Assembly (NCBI GenBank): GCA_015178975.1
Contig: WHVD01000016.1
Location: 1,015,346 to 1,079,345 of the forward strand
DNA: 64,000 nt
Direction of reading: 5' to 3'
DNA from: Hysterangium stoloniferum
Lineage: Eukaryota; Basidiomycota; Agaricomycetes; Hysterangiales; Hysterangiaceae
This document shows, one piece after another, positions 34,260 through 46,432 of this stretch (position 1 is its first letter; every line of letters starts with the position of its first letter). A model generated the notes under the pieces. The model was not told where the DNA came from and searched no databases. It was given only the letters and a program-made list of their open reading frames with translations. A program made the position numbers and the translations under genes.

Positions 34260-36010
34260 TTGGGATCCTAACACACCACCATCTTGGGCATGTGAACTAT
34301 AAATAAATTAGTAACATGCTCAACAATGGCTCCATCAAAGATGTGCAGTCCAATCCTACCTGCCCATCCTCAAATGCAACTAATGTATCCTTGGAAAACA
34401 GACAAAATCATCCATTCCAAAAATACATCAGGAGGCAGAGGGGCATACATAAAGCAATGAGGAAACCTGAGAAAAAATGGGTAGATTTAACAGGACTGGA
34501 AGCTGTGATGTGTCACAGTGGAAACAACTACATCATGAACATAGTTGACAATTATACAAGTTTCATTTGGACAATACCATTAAAAAAAAAAATGATGCAT
34601 TTCCATAACTCCAACATTGGGAAAAAGCTAGGAAAATTGAAACAGGACTCAAAATCAGAATATATTGCACTGATAATGATGAACTGAAGAGTCATGAAAT
34701 GACAGATTGGCTGGCATCCAGAGGTACTCAACAGCAGTTTATGGCAACCCTACACATCTGTACACATTGGATGAATAGACTGCATGCATAGAACACTTAT
34801 GGGGAAGGCTTGCTCAATGTGTATCTATCCTAATTTACCATCATACTTGTGGGGTGAATTTTACAGTACCTCACAGCCACTCATCTACATGTTAAAATGA
34901 CCACTGCTTCCCTCAATGGCATAATCCTATGGGACCTTTGTATGGTTGACTACCTGACTACTCTTACATGCAAGAAATTGGATATCATCCTTTTTTTCTC
35001 ATTCAAAATACAGTAAATACAAAAGTCTATGAGCATTCAATTGAATGTGACCTTATTTGTTATGATGCAAACTCTAAAATACCAAACATCAAGCCAAATC
35101 TATAGTTCTTACTATGTCCAATTTCTGGAAAGCCATGATGGACATTGCCAGATTCCCAATTCTGAACTTAATGTTCATGCCGATGATACCCCCAATCTAT
35201 CAACTAAGTCTGCTTCATCTGATATTTACTCTCCCAGTCTTCCTGCTGAACTCCTTACTAAATCTTCTCCAATCCTACCTCAATCCAGGCAACCTCCTGT
35301 TTCAATCCCAATGGTTGATCCATCTCCCCTTCAACATTCTAATTGTACAGCTGCTGAACCATCTGTTTCCACTGCACAGCTTGAACATGCTATCCAAGAA
35401 TCCAAGGATTGTGCTGAGAAAATACAATTTCAGAAACAAGAACACTTGCCATGAATTGCCAAACTGCATGATACTGTCATGACATTCGCAACATCAAACA
35501 CCAGATCATGATGAGTTGCAACAAGCCCTCTCATTGATCCAGTCTGCATATTAACCAATACTAACATACATACCTTAATGGCAATTCAGATACTTTTGGA
35601 GTTGATCCATTGACATGTAAATGCGGAACTGCAGACATGGGCTGAGGCTCTCCAATCAGGTGATGGTGAGCTGGATTCCAGGATGAACTAGACTCTCTTA
35701 AGACTATGGGGGTCTATAAGCTTGTACCTCAACCTGAAGTTCCTCAGGGGTGTAAAATACACAAGGACAACCTGTTTTCTGAATCAAAAGGGATGAGACC
35801 AGCAAGGCATTTTGGTGGAAGGTATACTTAGTCTTCAAAGGCTTTGAGCAAATTTATGGCAAGGACTACCATAAAACAACCTCACCTACAGCAAACATGG
35901 AATCCTGGTGCATTTCGCTTCATATTGGTGCCACTCTAGAATGGGATGCACAAAAAATTGACATTAAAACCACATTTCTTTATGGATTGTTATCTGAGGA
36001 TGAAGTACAA
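34260..36010 (+). pseudogene. Ty1/copia pol remnant (left arm)
   Basis: In order: a GAG-pre-integrase HLGHVNYK (about 34267); integrase core text SGNNYIMNIVDNYTSFIWTI (34510-34575) and SHEMTDWLASRGTQQQF (34690-34740); the chromatin-side part MSIQLNVTLFVMM...SSYYVQFLESHDG (35029-35150); a Ser/Pro-rich linker; and an RVT_2 start (MGVYKLVPQPEVPQG about 35705, then QIYGKDYHKTTSPTANMESW, then WDAQKIDIKTTFLYGLLSED up to 36000). Many stops and frameshifts are present. A Tc1 element interrupts reverse transcriptase at TA 36011-36012. The catalytic YxDD end is not present. Confidence 0.8.
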
Positions 36011-36012
36011 TA

Positions 36013-36995
36013 CAGTGACTTACAAAACATATCCAATGTTTTGCAGTTTCAACTTGTATAGCTTATACCCCAGTAGATAAAATTGTAAAAGTCACTGTAA
36101 TATTTGCCAACATACTTTATCATGTATAATCCAAGACACCATAATGTCTTTATGTAATATCCATATATGGTAACAATATGAATATTTTAATAGAGAGGGG
36201 TCATTGGATACCTTTTGTCACTGACAGGCTTTTGGCAGGAAATTACTTATATTTAGTACTTGGTATAGCCACACTTTGCCTTTAATACATCTGCAACCCT
36301 CCTAGGCATACTTTCAATCAAATCCTGGCACACCTTTGCATCAACCTTGTACCATTCCTCCACCACCCTCTCCCACCTCTCCCAAAGCTCTTCCATCCCC
36401 TGGGGTGCATTATCATATCCTGCCAACCTCCTCTTCAGGTGATTCCATAAGTGTTCAATGGGATTCAGGTCAGGAGACTGTGCTGGCCATGAGAGAACCC
36501 TGAAACCATTTTCTTGAAACCAATTCTGGGCCTTCTTGCAGGTATGCTTGGGGTCATTATCCTGCTGGAAGATGACATCATCTGCAGATTTACCATAATC
36601 CCTGAGGTTGGCTTGCAAATCATGCTCCAGAATCTGTATGTAGAGATCCCCATCCATCCTTCCATCAATCCTGCATGCATAACCCCCCCAGCCTGTCACT
36701 CAAGTCCTCCCCTGCCTTTTTCCACACCCACTTCCTACCATCTGACCCCAGCCTATTGATTCTTGTCTCATCAGACCACACCACCTTCTTCCAGTCCTCC
36801 ACAGTCCAATCCTGATGTGCCAAAGCAAAGTCCATCCTCTCCTTCCTATGCTTCTTAGAAAGAAGAGGCCTTTTCTTCTTGACCACAGGCTTTATCCCAG
36901 CTGCCTTGAGTCCACAACATACTGTTTGAGGATTGAGTGACTGGTTGGTGATAGTGCAAAGTGCCTTTGTTGCATCTACAGCTGTATCAGCCTTC
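36013..36995 (-). pseudogene. Truncated Tc1-type transposase (left arm)
   Basis: The terminal repeat starts CAGTGACTTACAAAACATAT after the TA. The minus-strand frames encode VVWSDETRINRLG (first Asp), FQQDNDPKHT (second Asp) and PDLNPIEHLW (Glu), the DD34E order of Tc1. A deletion plus frameshift near 36690 removes the KFGGGSLMIWG-like segment seen in the element at 48995. The N-terminal HTH and other end are cut off at 36995 by the junction to copy D. Confidence 0.9.
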
Positions 36996-37492
36996 TGACA
37001 GTGTACATAATTTGGCTTTGTTGGAAGAAAATATCCCAACAAATACCCAAATGAGATGTCTGCATAATCTGCATTGCCATGATGGCAGCAACCACTTCTC
37101 TCTTCTTTGGGAGTTATATTTTTGGGGATACTGTCATCCCACTTTGTAGTTAAATCGGAATTTTTGCTGCTGGATAGTCACACATTTAGATCAAAAGACT
37201 TTTACTTTAGCATTAATCCATTATAAATGTATAGTCTGAGTATTCAAATATAAATATAAATATAAATTCGAACATCACTTAGAATTTCACTCCATCAACA
37301 ACCTGAACTGACTTGACTGGTCATGAATGCAGGTCAGGGATACCCTCCAAACCATGGGATTAATATTCTGTCTGTTTGTCGGATGCACTCTCAGATCGGA
37401 CCTAATGCCCACAACTTCTGAGTACTAGCCTTTTCCACCTTTCTAATGTGTCACAATTCTCGTCGTGAAGGGGTATACATACTTCAAACCCC

Positions 37493-37702
37493 ATGGCAAG
37501 TGGCAAGGCCAGTGGCAGTATGGATGACATTCCGCATGCAAAAGGAATGGCTTGCTTGCGGCTGCTGATTAATTACAGTAAGTCCGTTTTAGACAGAAAA
37601 CACGACTGGCGGACGAAGAACAAAATGCAACGATACAAGAGGGATGCGAGGACTGGCATGATATATCTCATTGAGCATCAGGTGAAGAGACGATTTCCAT
37701 AG
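37493..37702 (+). CDS. Small conserved ORF, copy D, doubtful
   Basis: Same as 3119-3328 with one residue changed. No recognised domain. Confidence 0.2.
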   Translation: MASGKASGSMDDIPHAKGMACLRLLINYSKSVLDRKHDWRTKNKMQRYKRDARTGMIYLIEHQVKRRFP

Positions 37703-38343
37703 TAAGCATATGTATGCTAAGAGAATACACTTCTACAGCTAGACACAGTACTGTTTACGGGGAAGTAATATTAGAGTCGATTGTGTTTGTGAGGCACGGC
37801 TCTACAGTGTGCTCATCGATGACGCCCATGAGCGACAGGTACATAATCGATCCTCTGACTGCTTTTCCACCATAAATTACAATTGAAGCGAAGGTTGATG
37901 TCAAAGTGGCCATGAAACTATAGTGGTGAGGGACTTCCGGTTCACGTCAAATAAAAACATCGATATGTCAATACATGAGCCATTCCCTAGTGTGTAGTAG
38001 ATATATAGGTATAAGAGGAGTAGCAGATACATGAGGGAAATCAAACCTTAGCGAGAAACGTTGTGTTGCAACGCCTTCCGAATGTGGTGGGGCTTAGTCA
38101 GCGTGGGAGGGCACAACACACCATTTGGCTTCCTCTGAACGATGACGAATGACGCTGCTGCTTAGCCCTGTTGAAGAAACTGAGGTCACGAAATCTAGGC
38201 TGTATACTCCCAAGAATTGCATTGCTTATACATCGATTCGGAAACTTTAAAACCCACTAGGATATACAACGGGAGCAATTTTTTGTTCAATAGCAAGTGT
38301 CAGTTTCAGATTAGCGATACAATTTGAAATCAATGCAGCGACG

Positions 38344-38628
38344 ATGTGTCGCTGTGTCCACTGTCAATTGGCAACCCGAACACAATCGGGGTCTCCTCAA
38401 TGTGTTTGTTTGTTCGGTCCTCCTTCCATTCCAATACCTACCTCTGGGGAATCATCCTGTGACGTCTACTGCGATACTTTTCTTCCCAAACCACATCCAA
38501 TTTTATTTATATCTTTTGGAGCTTGCTCATTATATCCTGATGTCGTACCCAATATTTATACAGCTCTTGCGCATGATTTCTCATTTTGGCGGACTATGTT
38601 CGGACCAACCGCCGCTGTGACACGTTAA
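38344..38628 (+). CDS. Conserved 94-aa ORF, copy D, doubtful
   Basis: Protein identical to the ORFs at 3970 and 24742. See the discussion at 3970. Confidence 0.22.
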   Translation: MCRCVHCQLATRTQSGSPQCVCLFGPPSIPIPTSGESSCDVYCDTFLPKPHPILFISFGACSLYPDVVPNIYTALAHDFSFWRTMFGPTAAVTR

Positions 38629-38891
38629 GGATCGTCTCTGCTCATTGCGCTGATGCTCTACCTGTCATTTTCCTTGTATTGGATGATATTGTGACACTAG
38701 CACTGGGTGATGTAAGTCACATGAAGTTGGAGAACAAGGTTTCAGCCTTTTTTTTTCTATTTCCTACCAATCTTCGAAAATATCAAATATGATCATTATT
38801 CTCAGGAGTTTTCGGGGACTCTTCTGAAACTTTGATTCGCCTTGTCATCTGGTCTTCAATAGAAATTGTGACGGCTTCGACCCTTAAAGAG

Positions 38892-38899
38892 TATAAAAG
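38892..38899 (+). promoter_or_regulatory. TATA box of six-exon gene, copy D
   Basis: TATAAAAG, 97 nt before the start codon at 38989. Confidence 0.65.
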
Positions 38900-38988
38900 G
38901 GATGTTAGGCGTCTACGGAGCTCCGCTCTTTGTCTTTTCACCACCACCCACCATCGATTTCCGCCAGCCTCATACCCAAGCACTCAAG

Positions 38989-40138
38989 ATGTCTGCACTC
39001 GATCTAGGATCCATTTCGTCCTCTTTTCCTCAGCACCTTGCCTCACCCAAGGGACGCCCGTTCCGCAAGACGCGTGTGGTGAAGGATATCACCACCAAAT
39101 ACCCTGACGTCGATCAGGCTCTGATTGAGAGTGTACGTCGTCAAATGATATCTCATATACGTTCGCTCATACCCTCCATCAGTTTGTGACTGATTTTGAC
39201 AACATGCATTTGTAAGGTTCACTCGTACTTAACCATATATATATCACTGACGCTACCTGCTATATATAGGGCCGCGTCCTCTCAGTCTTGCATTGATGCA
39301 GTAAGCGCTAGTCGACATTGCAGTACACTCATTTATCTCACCAATGTCCTCTCTCACAGTGCATTACCAAGTTGAAGACGCTCAATTTGTCCGTTTCCCA
39401 TTCTCCTCACTAGTCACGTTTCTATGCTAATGACTCTGCACCCATTTCAGGATTACGGAGAGAGACTCCGATACGGACGACTCCTACGATAGGAGAACCC
39501 GATCGCGCAATGGAAGAAACACGCAGGCCCGTCAGAAGCTCGCCCCCTACCAAAAGCGAGCTTCTCGTTCTAAATCACCACCTGCCGGCACGGACGCCGA
39601 AAGTACCGATCACAAGATCGTCAGCTCTAGGTGGGGACGTGATGCTGCCGCGTCTGCGAAAGTAATGTGTTTTATTAAGACTAATCTATGACTGTCTGTT
39701 GATTATTGTCATCAGTCTCCTGACGCAACGGGTCCCTTCCTCGCCTACCGTCGCTCTCCTGTCACCAGGCCCATCAATGACCCCGTCCTCTCCTGCAACG
39801 GACGACCGCTCGCGGTGTTGGAGTCTCTCAGTCGGAATACCATGACCGCCACGGAGGGCGAATATGTCGATACCCCGTACCCCGATATCAACTGCCGCCT
39901 TCGCCCCGCTGTGTGGTCTTCTAAGGACTACTATCCATCGTCTGACACTAGTTTGAACTACAGCGACTCCGACTTCGACTCGGGCTCGTTCATGGGCAAT
40001 GATGATGTGGAGATGGATGACAATGGAATGAATCGGCAAGATCCCGCCCTCTCTTACAATGGCCCGTGTTACCTTCCTGCGTTTGAGCAGTATCTTGGAC
40101 TTGCTGCGAGGATGAAGGGGTTGTGGCTTGGAGACTAG
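38989..40138 (+). CDS. Six-exon gene, paralog 3
   Basis: Exons 38989-39132, 39183-39211, 39270-39300, 39360-39388, 39451-39661 and 39716-40138 join to 288 residues. Compared with paralog 1 it has about eight amino-acid changes in the last exon (for example Y to S, R to P, S to L, S to F, K to Q) against about three silent ones, while introns and flanks differ at about 1% of bases. Organisation and charge pattern are as in paralog 1. Function is unknown. Confidence 0.75.
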
Positions 40139-41698
40139 TTTCCTCCCACACTGTTTCCAGCCGTGTTTTGTCTGGCTTATGTGAACCGTCTTATTTATCC
40201 TCACCACTATGCCGTCCCTTTTATTGTTTTGGTTTTGGTTTATGATCTTACTTCTTGGATCGTCTTTTTGTCTGCGGATTTCAGATCTTGTCTCAATCGA
40301 TTTTTACATCACTAAATGGTGTTTGATCGGCCCGTCTGGCTCTCTGGTAAGTTTTTGCCTACATATTTTAGTTGATAAACTGAAGGTCGGTCTCTCAATA
40401 GCTTATCAACCCCTCAAATGGTTACATGATTGCATGCGGCAGCGATATTGTGGATATCGCTGCCCGATCATTTAGTGTTTCTTACGGTGAGCTCAATCAG
40501 TTGCATTGCATCGTCGGCAGTATTTAATTCAGATTTCCACAAAAGGATAATTCCTTTTGAAATCTCATTTGAGTATTAGCTGAATTTATCCATGGACGCT
40601 ATTTTGCATGCCTGTTGCCGTTTGCGGATTGCAGTGATATCTGTAAAGGTACACTGCCTGATCGTTGGTAGAGCCTTTCGGTAAGCCAAAAATATGATGT
40701 TATTTCCGGTTGGTTCACATCTTTTTGATGCAGGTTCCGTCGATTGTGACCATTTGCTATCCGTACCCTTTCTTCTCTTGTCATTTTGATTGTCGTCCCA
40801 CCTGCGCTTTCTTGTCCTTTCCTTGTAAACTAGCGTTGACTGAGCATACATTTCCAAAATAAAAGTTTTGAGGCTGGATTTTTGTCCCAATCCAGGGCGC
40901 GGTAGTAGTATTAAACTCGAACTCCAATCTTCTCGTGTAAACGTCTAGAAGATGGGGCTCTCTTAGGTTTCCATGGGAACTGGTAAGATTTGTGAGGCGC
41001 CCGATGGCCCAGATGGGGCACTGCCCCGTTTAGAAGAAATCTAGCTACTATATGGATTACCTAGAGCGCCTAGACCATATAGTTACAATTTGTCTAGGAT
41101 ATTGAACCACGCTAGTGAACTTAGATGAAGTCGCTGCATCAGGAAAGTGGGAAGATCAGTAAGTATGCCGTCTATATTGTCTAGAGCCATCTAGGAGAGC
41201 TAGCTAGCTAGCTCGGCTAGACACGGCTAGACACACTACTTTCGCGAGATCCCTATTTACTAGTCGGTATAAAAGCTTACTATAGATCTAGGAAGGCTAG
41301 GGAGTCTACATAATGGGTGTAGACATTCCCAAATCCCTGATGTGGGCTGGCTCGCCTAGGAGCTAGCGGGTTGATCATGATGAGAATTTGGCACGAACGG
41401 CTGCGCGACTAGTGCAATGTTTTCAACCTCGTCTACTTGTTGAACAAAAGGTATTAATTTGAATAAAAATTCAATATTTTGATATGAATTGTATACGCAT
41501 AATGAGGTCTCCATGTTCACAATACCAGGTGCTACATCATATCGACAAGTGTTTTGATTTAATTTTCTCCCACTTTGCAGATTATATTTCTCATTTTTCT
41601 ATAAAATTTAGTTTTATAATGCATGCATGCTCTAGTAGTTGGTGCTACCTACATTCCTAATTAGGCAAGTCTGCCATTTTGGGAATGTAGCATGATAG

Positions 41699-41980
41699 TG
41701 TATTAGGTATAACGAGTATTAAAGAAGTAAGCGCTTGTATGAAGAAGGTGAGACAGAATGTCTCGAAAAGATGCAATGCGTCGTATTGTTCAATCTCCTC
41801 TCAGATGTACTATTATATACACGTAGTATAGCTGTAAGAATATGCAACGGGATTTCATGTGGGTGAGGGGATGACAAAGTCCCTACCAAAATACATGTGA
41901 TGACTAAGCTACTGTACAGTACTAAATACCCGAGTGTAGTCAGACTGTGAGCACTCTCAACAGCTTGCAATATTCTAACA
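41699..41980 (-). mobile_element. Copia-like LTR with adjacent 3' interior
   Basis: The minus strand runs TGTTAGAATATTGCAAGC...TACCTAATACA, 282 bp, in the short TGTTAGAATA style of copia LTRs. Copy A continues differently after catgatag (7312), so this is a junction rather than a clean insertion. The adjoining 41981-42120 reads as the interior before the 3' LTR on the minus strand. The 133-codon ORF spanning both is not a gene. Confidence 0.6.
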
Positions 41981-43271
41981 ATAGCTAGTGAATCTCCCAG
42001 CAAATGTTTACAGTGCTTTCCATTATGTAAGGTGCGCACTAGATTTGCAGGGAAATATTGCATGAAAATTGTGAACCTTGTAGCTCTCTCAATAATTGAC
42101 AAATTGCCTTGTAACTTCATAAATGTATTTTACTACCATATATCTAGTATATTTTGATGTTATAACTCCACAATTTGACCTACAGCATCTTTCCCAAAAT
42201 TGCAGCCCATTTGAGCTTGTGAACCAATTCATGAGCCAACAGATGTGTCACTCCCAATGAGCTTGTAATATGTTGTTTTACATGTATCTAGGTAGTAAAA
42301 AATGACAGCACCTGGCGTTTGTGGTCTAAATACCAGCTTCAAACCTGTATGAGGGTAGTTTGTATGCATTTACTTGGTGAACTCACTCACATTAGCTCTG
42401 TTGCATTTTCAGACATGTGGGGTTTCAAATTATGTATATAAGGTCACTATATAATAAATATAAAAGCCCCAGAGCCCTCTAAGTCCCCATTCCTGCTGTG
42501 TGGCCTCCCAACCCAAGGTCCTACCCCCACCATGCTTCTTACCACAGCTGCAGCATATCCATCCCCAGCAGCCATGAGAAGTAGGGTATAGTTCAGACTG
42601 CCCACTCCCACTGATACCCAACAGTATTTGCACCTCAGAGATACAGTCCATGAGCCAGCTGGCCTACTGAAGCAGCATTGGCACTGTCAAATCCGATGGT
42701 AATATCCTGTGTCAAGGAGCATGGCCTTGGTCGGATGTGTTAATATTCAGATTTGATGGTGTGACAGGAAAGAAAATGTCTACCTAATGGTAGCCTTCTC
42801 AGCACCCAAGAGCCCATGGGTATTTTTGTCGCTGGGGAGAAGGAAGGCAATAGCAGCAAGGATAGCACTACCAGTAACAATATCACCATCATGACCTACA
42901 CAAAACAGCCACTCGCAAACACTACTCACCTCTCACTCACCTCCTTCGCACCAATAATCTTTGCACCGACCTCCACCCATGTCATCCCCTCCTTGACCCA
43001 GCCCTTGGGGTTCTTCTGGTCAAACCACCCCATGCCCACCAACACACCAAAATGACACAAAATCTGCCCCACCGCAGCATGCCGCTTAGCACCTCCTCCA
43101 CCTCTGGAGTGTCATACAGCTACACAAAGGGGACGCTGCCCCGATTCACATACATACCCCTGCTGATCGGATTACTTGAAGAGAGAAACCATGGATTCTT
43201 GAATGTTGCCACCGTAGTCTTCAGGTTTGTTAGTGGTTTGAAGTCTTCGCTAGGTTGATCCAACACTGGAA
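41981..43271. other. Unclassified stretch
   Basis: A possible coding piece at 42816-43055 is Thr/Pro-rich and unrecognised. I see no TIR, LTR end or catalytic motif. Confidence 0.35.
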
Positions 43272-43667
43272 TCAATAATCTAAAGTAGACATTAAGATCA
43301 ACAATGGCACCATTCTACCATCCTGGTGTACTTGGAATATTTGGCCTGGAAGCGTGTCATTCAAAGTCAAAGTTTTGAATGCTGTGCTCAGCCACAAAAC
43401 TGTTTGACCATTGCCATTGGGGTCTACAGAGTTACCCTGTACTGGTTCTGGTTGAATGGATGTGTTCCATTTCATTTTCTTCTTTGGGCCAGTTTCTGCT
43501 GCTTCCAAACCTTCCTCCAAGTCCTCATCATTTTCACTGAGCGTATGTTTCTCTGGGTGATAGTCAGGGGATGTATCATTGTCCAATCCCAGCTCAATGG
43601 CTCCTTCTTCAAGAACCTTGTCGACATCAGTGATGGCCACTTCATCATCTTCTACTATATCTGCCAT
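43272..43667 (-). CDS. Acidic ORF, unrecognised
   Basis: 131 codons starting MADIVEDDEVAI, acidic for the first 60 residues, then a basic patch (GPKKKMKW) that could act as a nuclear localisation signal. The composition looks more like a real exon than its plus-strand shadow. The end may be an intron boundary rather than the stop. It is divergent to the gene at 44290. Confidence 0.3.
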   Translation of the reverse strand: MADIVEDDEVAITDVDKVLEEGAIELGLDNDTSPDYHPEKHTLSENDEDLEEGLEAAETGPKKKMKWNTSIQPEPVQGNSVDPNGNGQTVLWLSTAFKTLTLNDTLPGQIFQVHQDGRMVPLLILMSTLDY

Positions 43668-44289
43668 CTTTTTGAGAGCTTGATCTTCCTACCAGACACT
43701 CACTTCCCTGCTTTTTTGAGGTATGAGGGTGATATTTTGGAACCTATGAGGTGAGTCACACATTACACAATGTGTTTGTTATACCTCATGCTCAGTCGAC
43801 ATGGAGGTATTCAACCAGTTACCTGGTGCCCTAGATCTGTGAATATGTTCTGGGGTGGGGCTGCCATACTGGGGATAAAATCTGTAAGATACTGTTGAGC
43901 CATTGAGTACATATTTTTTAAGTCTTTTTCTCTTTTGTGTTTGGTTGCTAATTGAAATACATACACATATCAGGACCAGAACATCAGGAATTGTATTGAT
44001 ATACTATTTTGTTCACCCCTTTTCACACTTTCAGCATTTCCTAGGCAGCATCCACCACACCCATACAGCATCATTGAAGGGAAACATTTCATGGAACCAC
44101 ACACATGAGTGCTCAGAGCCTACTGCCTCTGCTGGGGCAACTCTCTTTTCTGTCTCCAATATCTTTCTCCACCTACCTATCCTACCATTTGTACAAACCT
44201 ACATGAGTCGGGAGAATTTTATACTTACTGGTAATGCAAACTGGGAACAATCTCGATGTGATCAGTGTTCTTTTCTCCAATTTTTTGGC

Positions 44290-46342
44290 AGGAAAAAACC
44301 AGACTCTCCACAAAAGGTATGGTCAGTATTTTGACTCTGCCAACTCTACTTACAAATCTTGTTTTTGCAGAGATTCTACTCATTGTTCCCCAAGGATACA
44401 CTTCTGATGAGTGGTCACAGGTCACGGTGTTGTGGGATTGCAAATGGGAAGATGTTTTTGCAGCAATTGTTGTTGGCATAGGCTGTGAAAAAAAAGTATG
44501 CAAACCTATCTTGAGGTTCAAGCTAGACAAGCCAAAAGCAAAGAACTTCAACCTCAGCACTGCAGAGGACTGGGATGTCCTAAAGAATCAAGTGACAGAT
44601 GAAGAAAAGTGTCAAGCGAAGTCAAAGCAATCTGCTGTCAAGGTTGACATTATTGTATCAGACAAAGTAAGTCCTATTATTAGCATGTGTTAGAATCTAT
44701 TAATAGTACTTACTTTGGTTTTTAGTACATGAATCCACTATGATGCCAGTTTGTAAAGGGATTCACTATCCCAACCTGCAAAGGAAAGCAAAAGATTAGC
44801 CCCCTCAATTTAGATGTCAACTCAGATGAGCTAGCTGCAGACAACCCTGCAAGTGGGCTCTCAGGGCTGTATGTCTCTGGCTCAGATGGGTTTAGTGATG
44901 AAGAACGTCAGGCACACAGCCTAATTTTGGCAAAACACAGGAACTGTCCAGGCTGCCCACATGGTGATGGGGCATTTTGCTTGAAGTCAAAGGATGGGGC
45001 ACATGTTCGTTTCACATCTGCCCAGGTAAAAGGATGGGCAAAGGCACTGGTAAGACACAATAATTAGTCATCATTTCTTCCATTATTAACATTCATAGGC
45101 AAAAAATGTGACTGGCATGTCAGTTGAACTACCACCACATACACCTAGTTTGGAGGATAACCCAAAACTTTAAAAATTATTTATCCACTAAAGTATATAT
45201 ATTTATATTGTTTGTTGTAAAATTAATATTTAATCAAATTCAGTTGATTAGGTATCACTCTGAAGAATGCAAAAATATTAATATTTATCCTATATCTGAC
45301 AAAATTTAGTCAAACAATCATCTGTAGATTATTCTTTTGGAATAAATTGCACAATGGGGATTGGTACCCCAGATAGTTCTGGTTAACTCTCTAAACCAAC
45401 TAAATTTAAATTATATGAAATATATTTTAAAGTTTGCTTGTATACAAGAGAATACATCATAACCCAAAGATTAAGTCATAACCCAAATAATCTAGGTTAA
45501 CCCAAATAATTTTGTGTAACTATGTCATTTGTGCATATTTTAAAGATGAAATTTCAGGTAATTGAATCTAAACTCATAGAATAAGTTGTCATGGCCAGAA
45601 GGAATAGTCTCACTTGGAAAATATGAGGATTATTCAGTAAAATTTTGTATATTCAATAAAGAGTGACCATCCTCCTTTTGAATATTTTTTATGGCAGCCC
45701 CTGGTTCATCCACCACCTGACACTCTACCCCTCCCCCCACTAATGACACAAACCATCCTAACTGTGTCCAGTCCTACTCCATCACTCCCCACTCCAGCTT
45801 GTCCCACATCACCTCAGTTGCAGCCTGCCAACTCCTTCATCCCTGCTTCTGGCAGCACAAGTATTGACCTCAGCCTTCTTATAACAATTCAGCTGATGAA
45901 TATAAGCCAGATGCAAATGCAGATGTTTCAGGCAATATCAGTACCTCACAGTGGATCATATGGTGTATCTTACAATGTGCCTGGTGCAATGCCGAGTGGC
46001 CCAGCCCCCTATGCTCCCCCCCCATTCAGTTTTAATGGCCCTTTTGGTGAAATGGCTCAGCTACCACACACTGTCAGTCTGGCTAACGGCTCCCATGGTG
46101 TTGCACCCATTGTCATTGACCACAACAAGCTTTACTCTCAGGTTGATGAATTTCTCGAGCCACTTTTGGAAAGGGAGCGCAAACACTGCCATATTTTGGC
46201 AAAGCTGGTGGATTGTGGACTTTATCATCTTGATGAAGTCCATCTTATTAGTGACACTATATTGGAGGGTACTGGGATGGTACTGGGGGATATATTTTGG
46301 CTGCGAACAAAGGTTGAACATGCATTAAAGAAGTTGCAATGA
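44290..46342 (+). pseudogene. Spliced gene of unknown family, probably decayed
   Basis: Exon-like pieces join in frame: about 44292-44316, 44372-44667 (EILLIVPQGYTSDEWSQ to VDIIVSDK), 44725-45051 (containing CPGCPHGDGAFCLKSKDG) and 45100 onward (KNVTGMSVELPPHTPSLE). A final exon at about 45701-46342 is Pro/Ser-rich with a C-terminal EFLEPLLERERKHCHILAKL helix. A TGA at 44741-44743 interrupts the third piece. A 520-bp repeat (45152-45675) sits between the last two coding pieces. The CxxC...C pattern may bind zinc. I do not recognise the protein. Confidence 0.5.
45152..45675 (+). mobile_element. MITE-like insertion
   Basis: AT-rich, non-coding, with short inverted ends ggaggat...atcctcc. The first 110 bp recur at 12992-13101. 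Target duplication is unclear. Confidence 0.45.
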
Positions 46343-46432
46343 TTTTCTTTCTCTGCTTAATAGAATATATCATTTTAAAGCTTCTAATGGCCTTGGAATT
46401 AATGTATAGCACAAAGTACTACTTATGAGGCA

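Larger units (their letters stand above)
28620..36995 (+). repeat. Long inverted repeat, left arm
   Basis: Matches the reverse complement of 55633-64000. It covers most of the alpha-kinase element, the region 32744-34259, the copia remnant and the truncated Tc1. I saw single-base length differences and no substitutions in the stretches compared. The true left limit is unknown because the right arm runs off the window. Confidence 0.95.
36996..41698 (+). repeat. Triplicated block, copy D
   Basis: Matches 2626-7313 of copy A at about 99% by eye. The left edge is a direct junction to the Tc1 remnant; the right edge is a junction to a copia-like LTR at 41699. Confidence 0.93.

Noticed and set aside
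41719-42120. 133-codon minus-strand ORF
   Set aside because: It spans the border between a copia-like LTR and the adjoining interior. An LTR end in mid-protein makes a gene unlikely.
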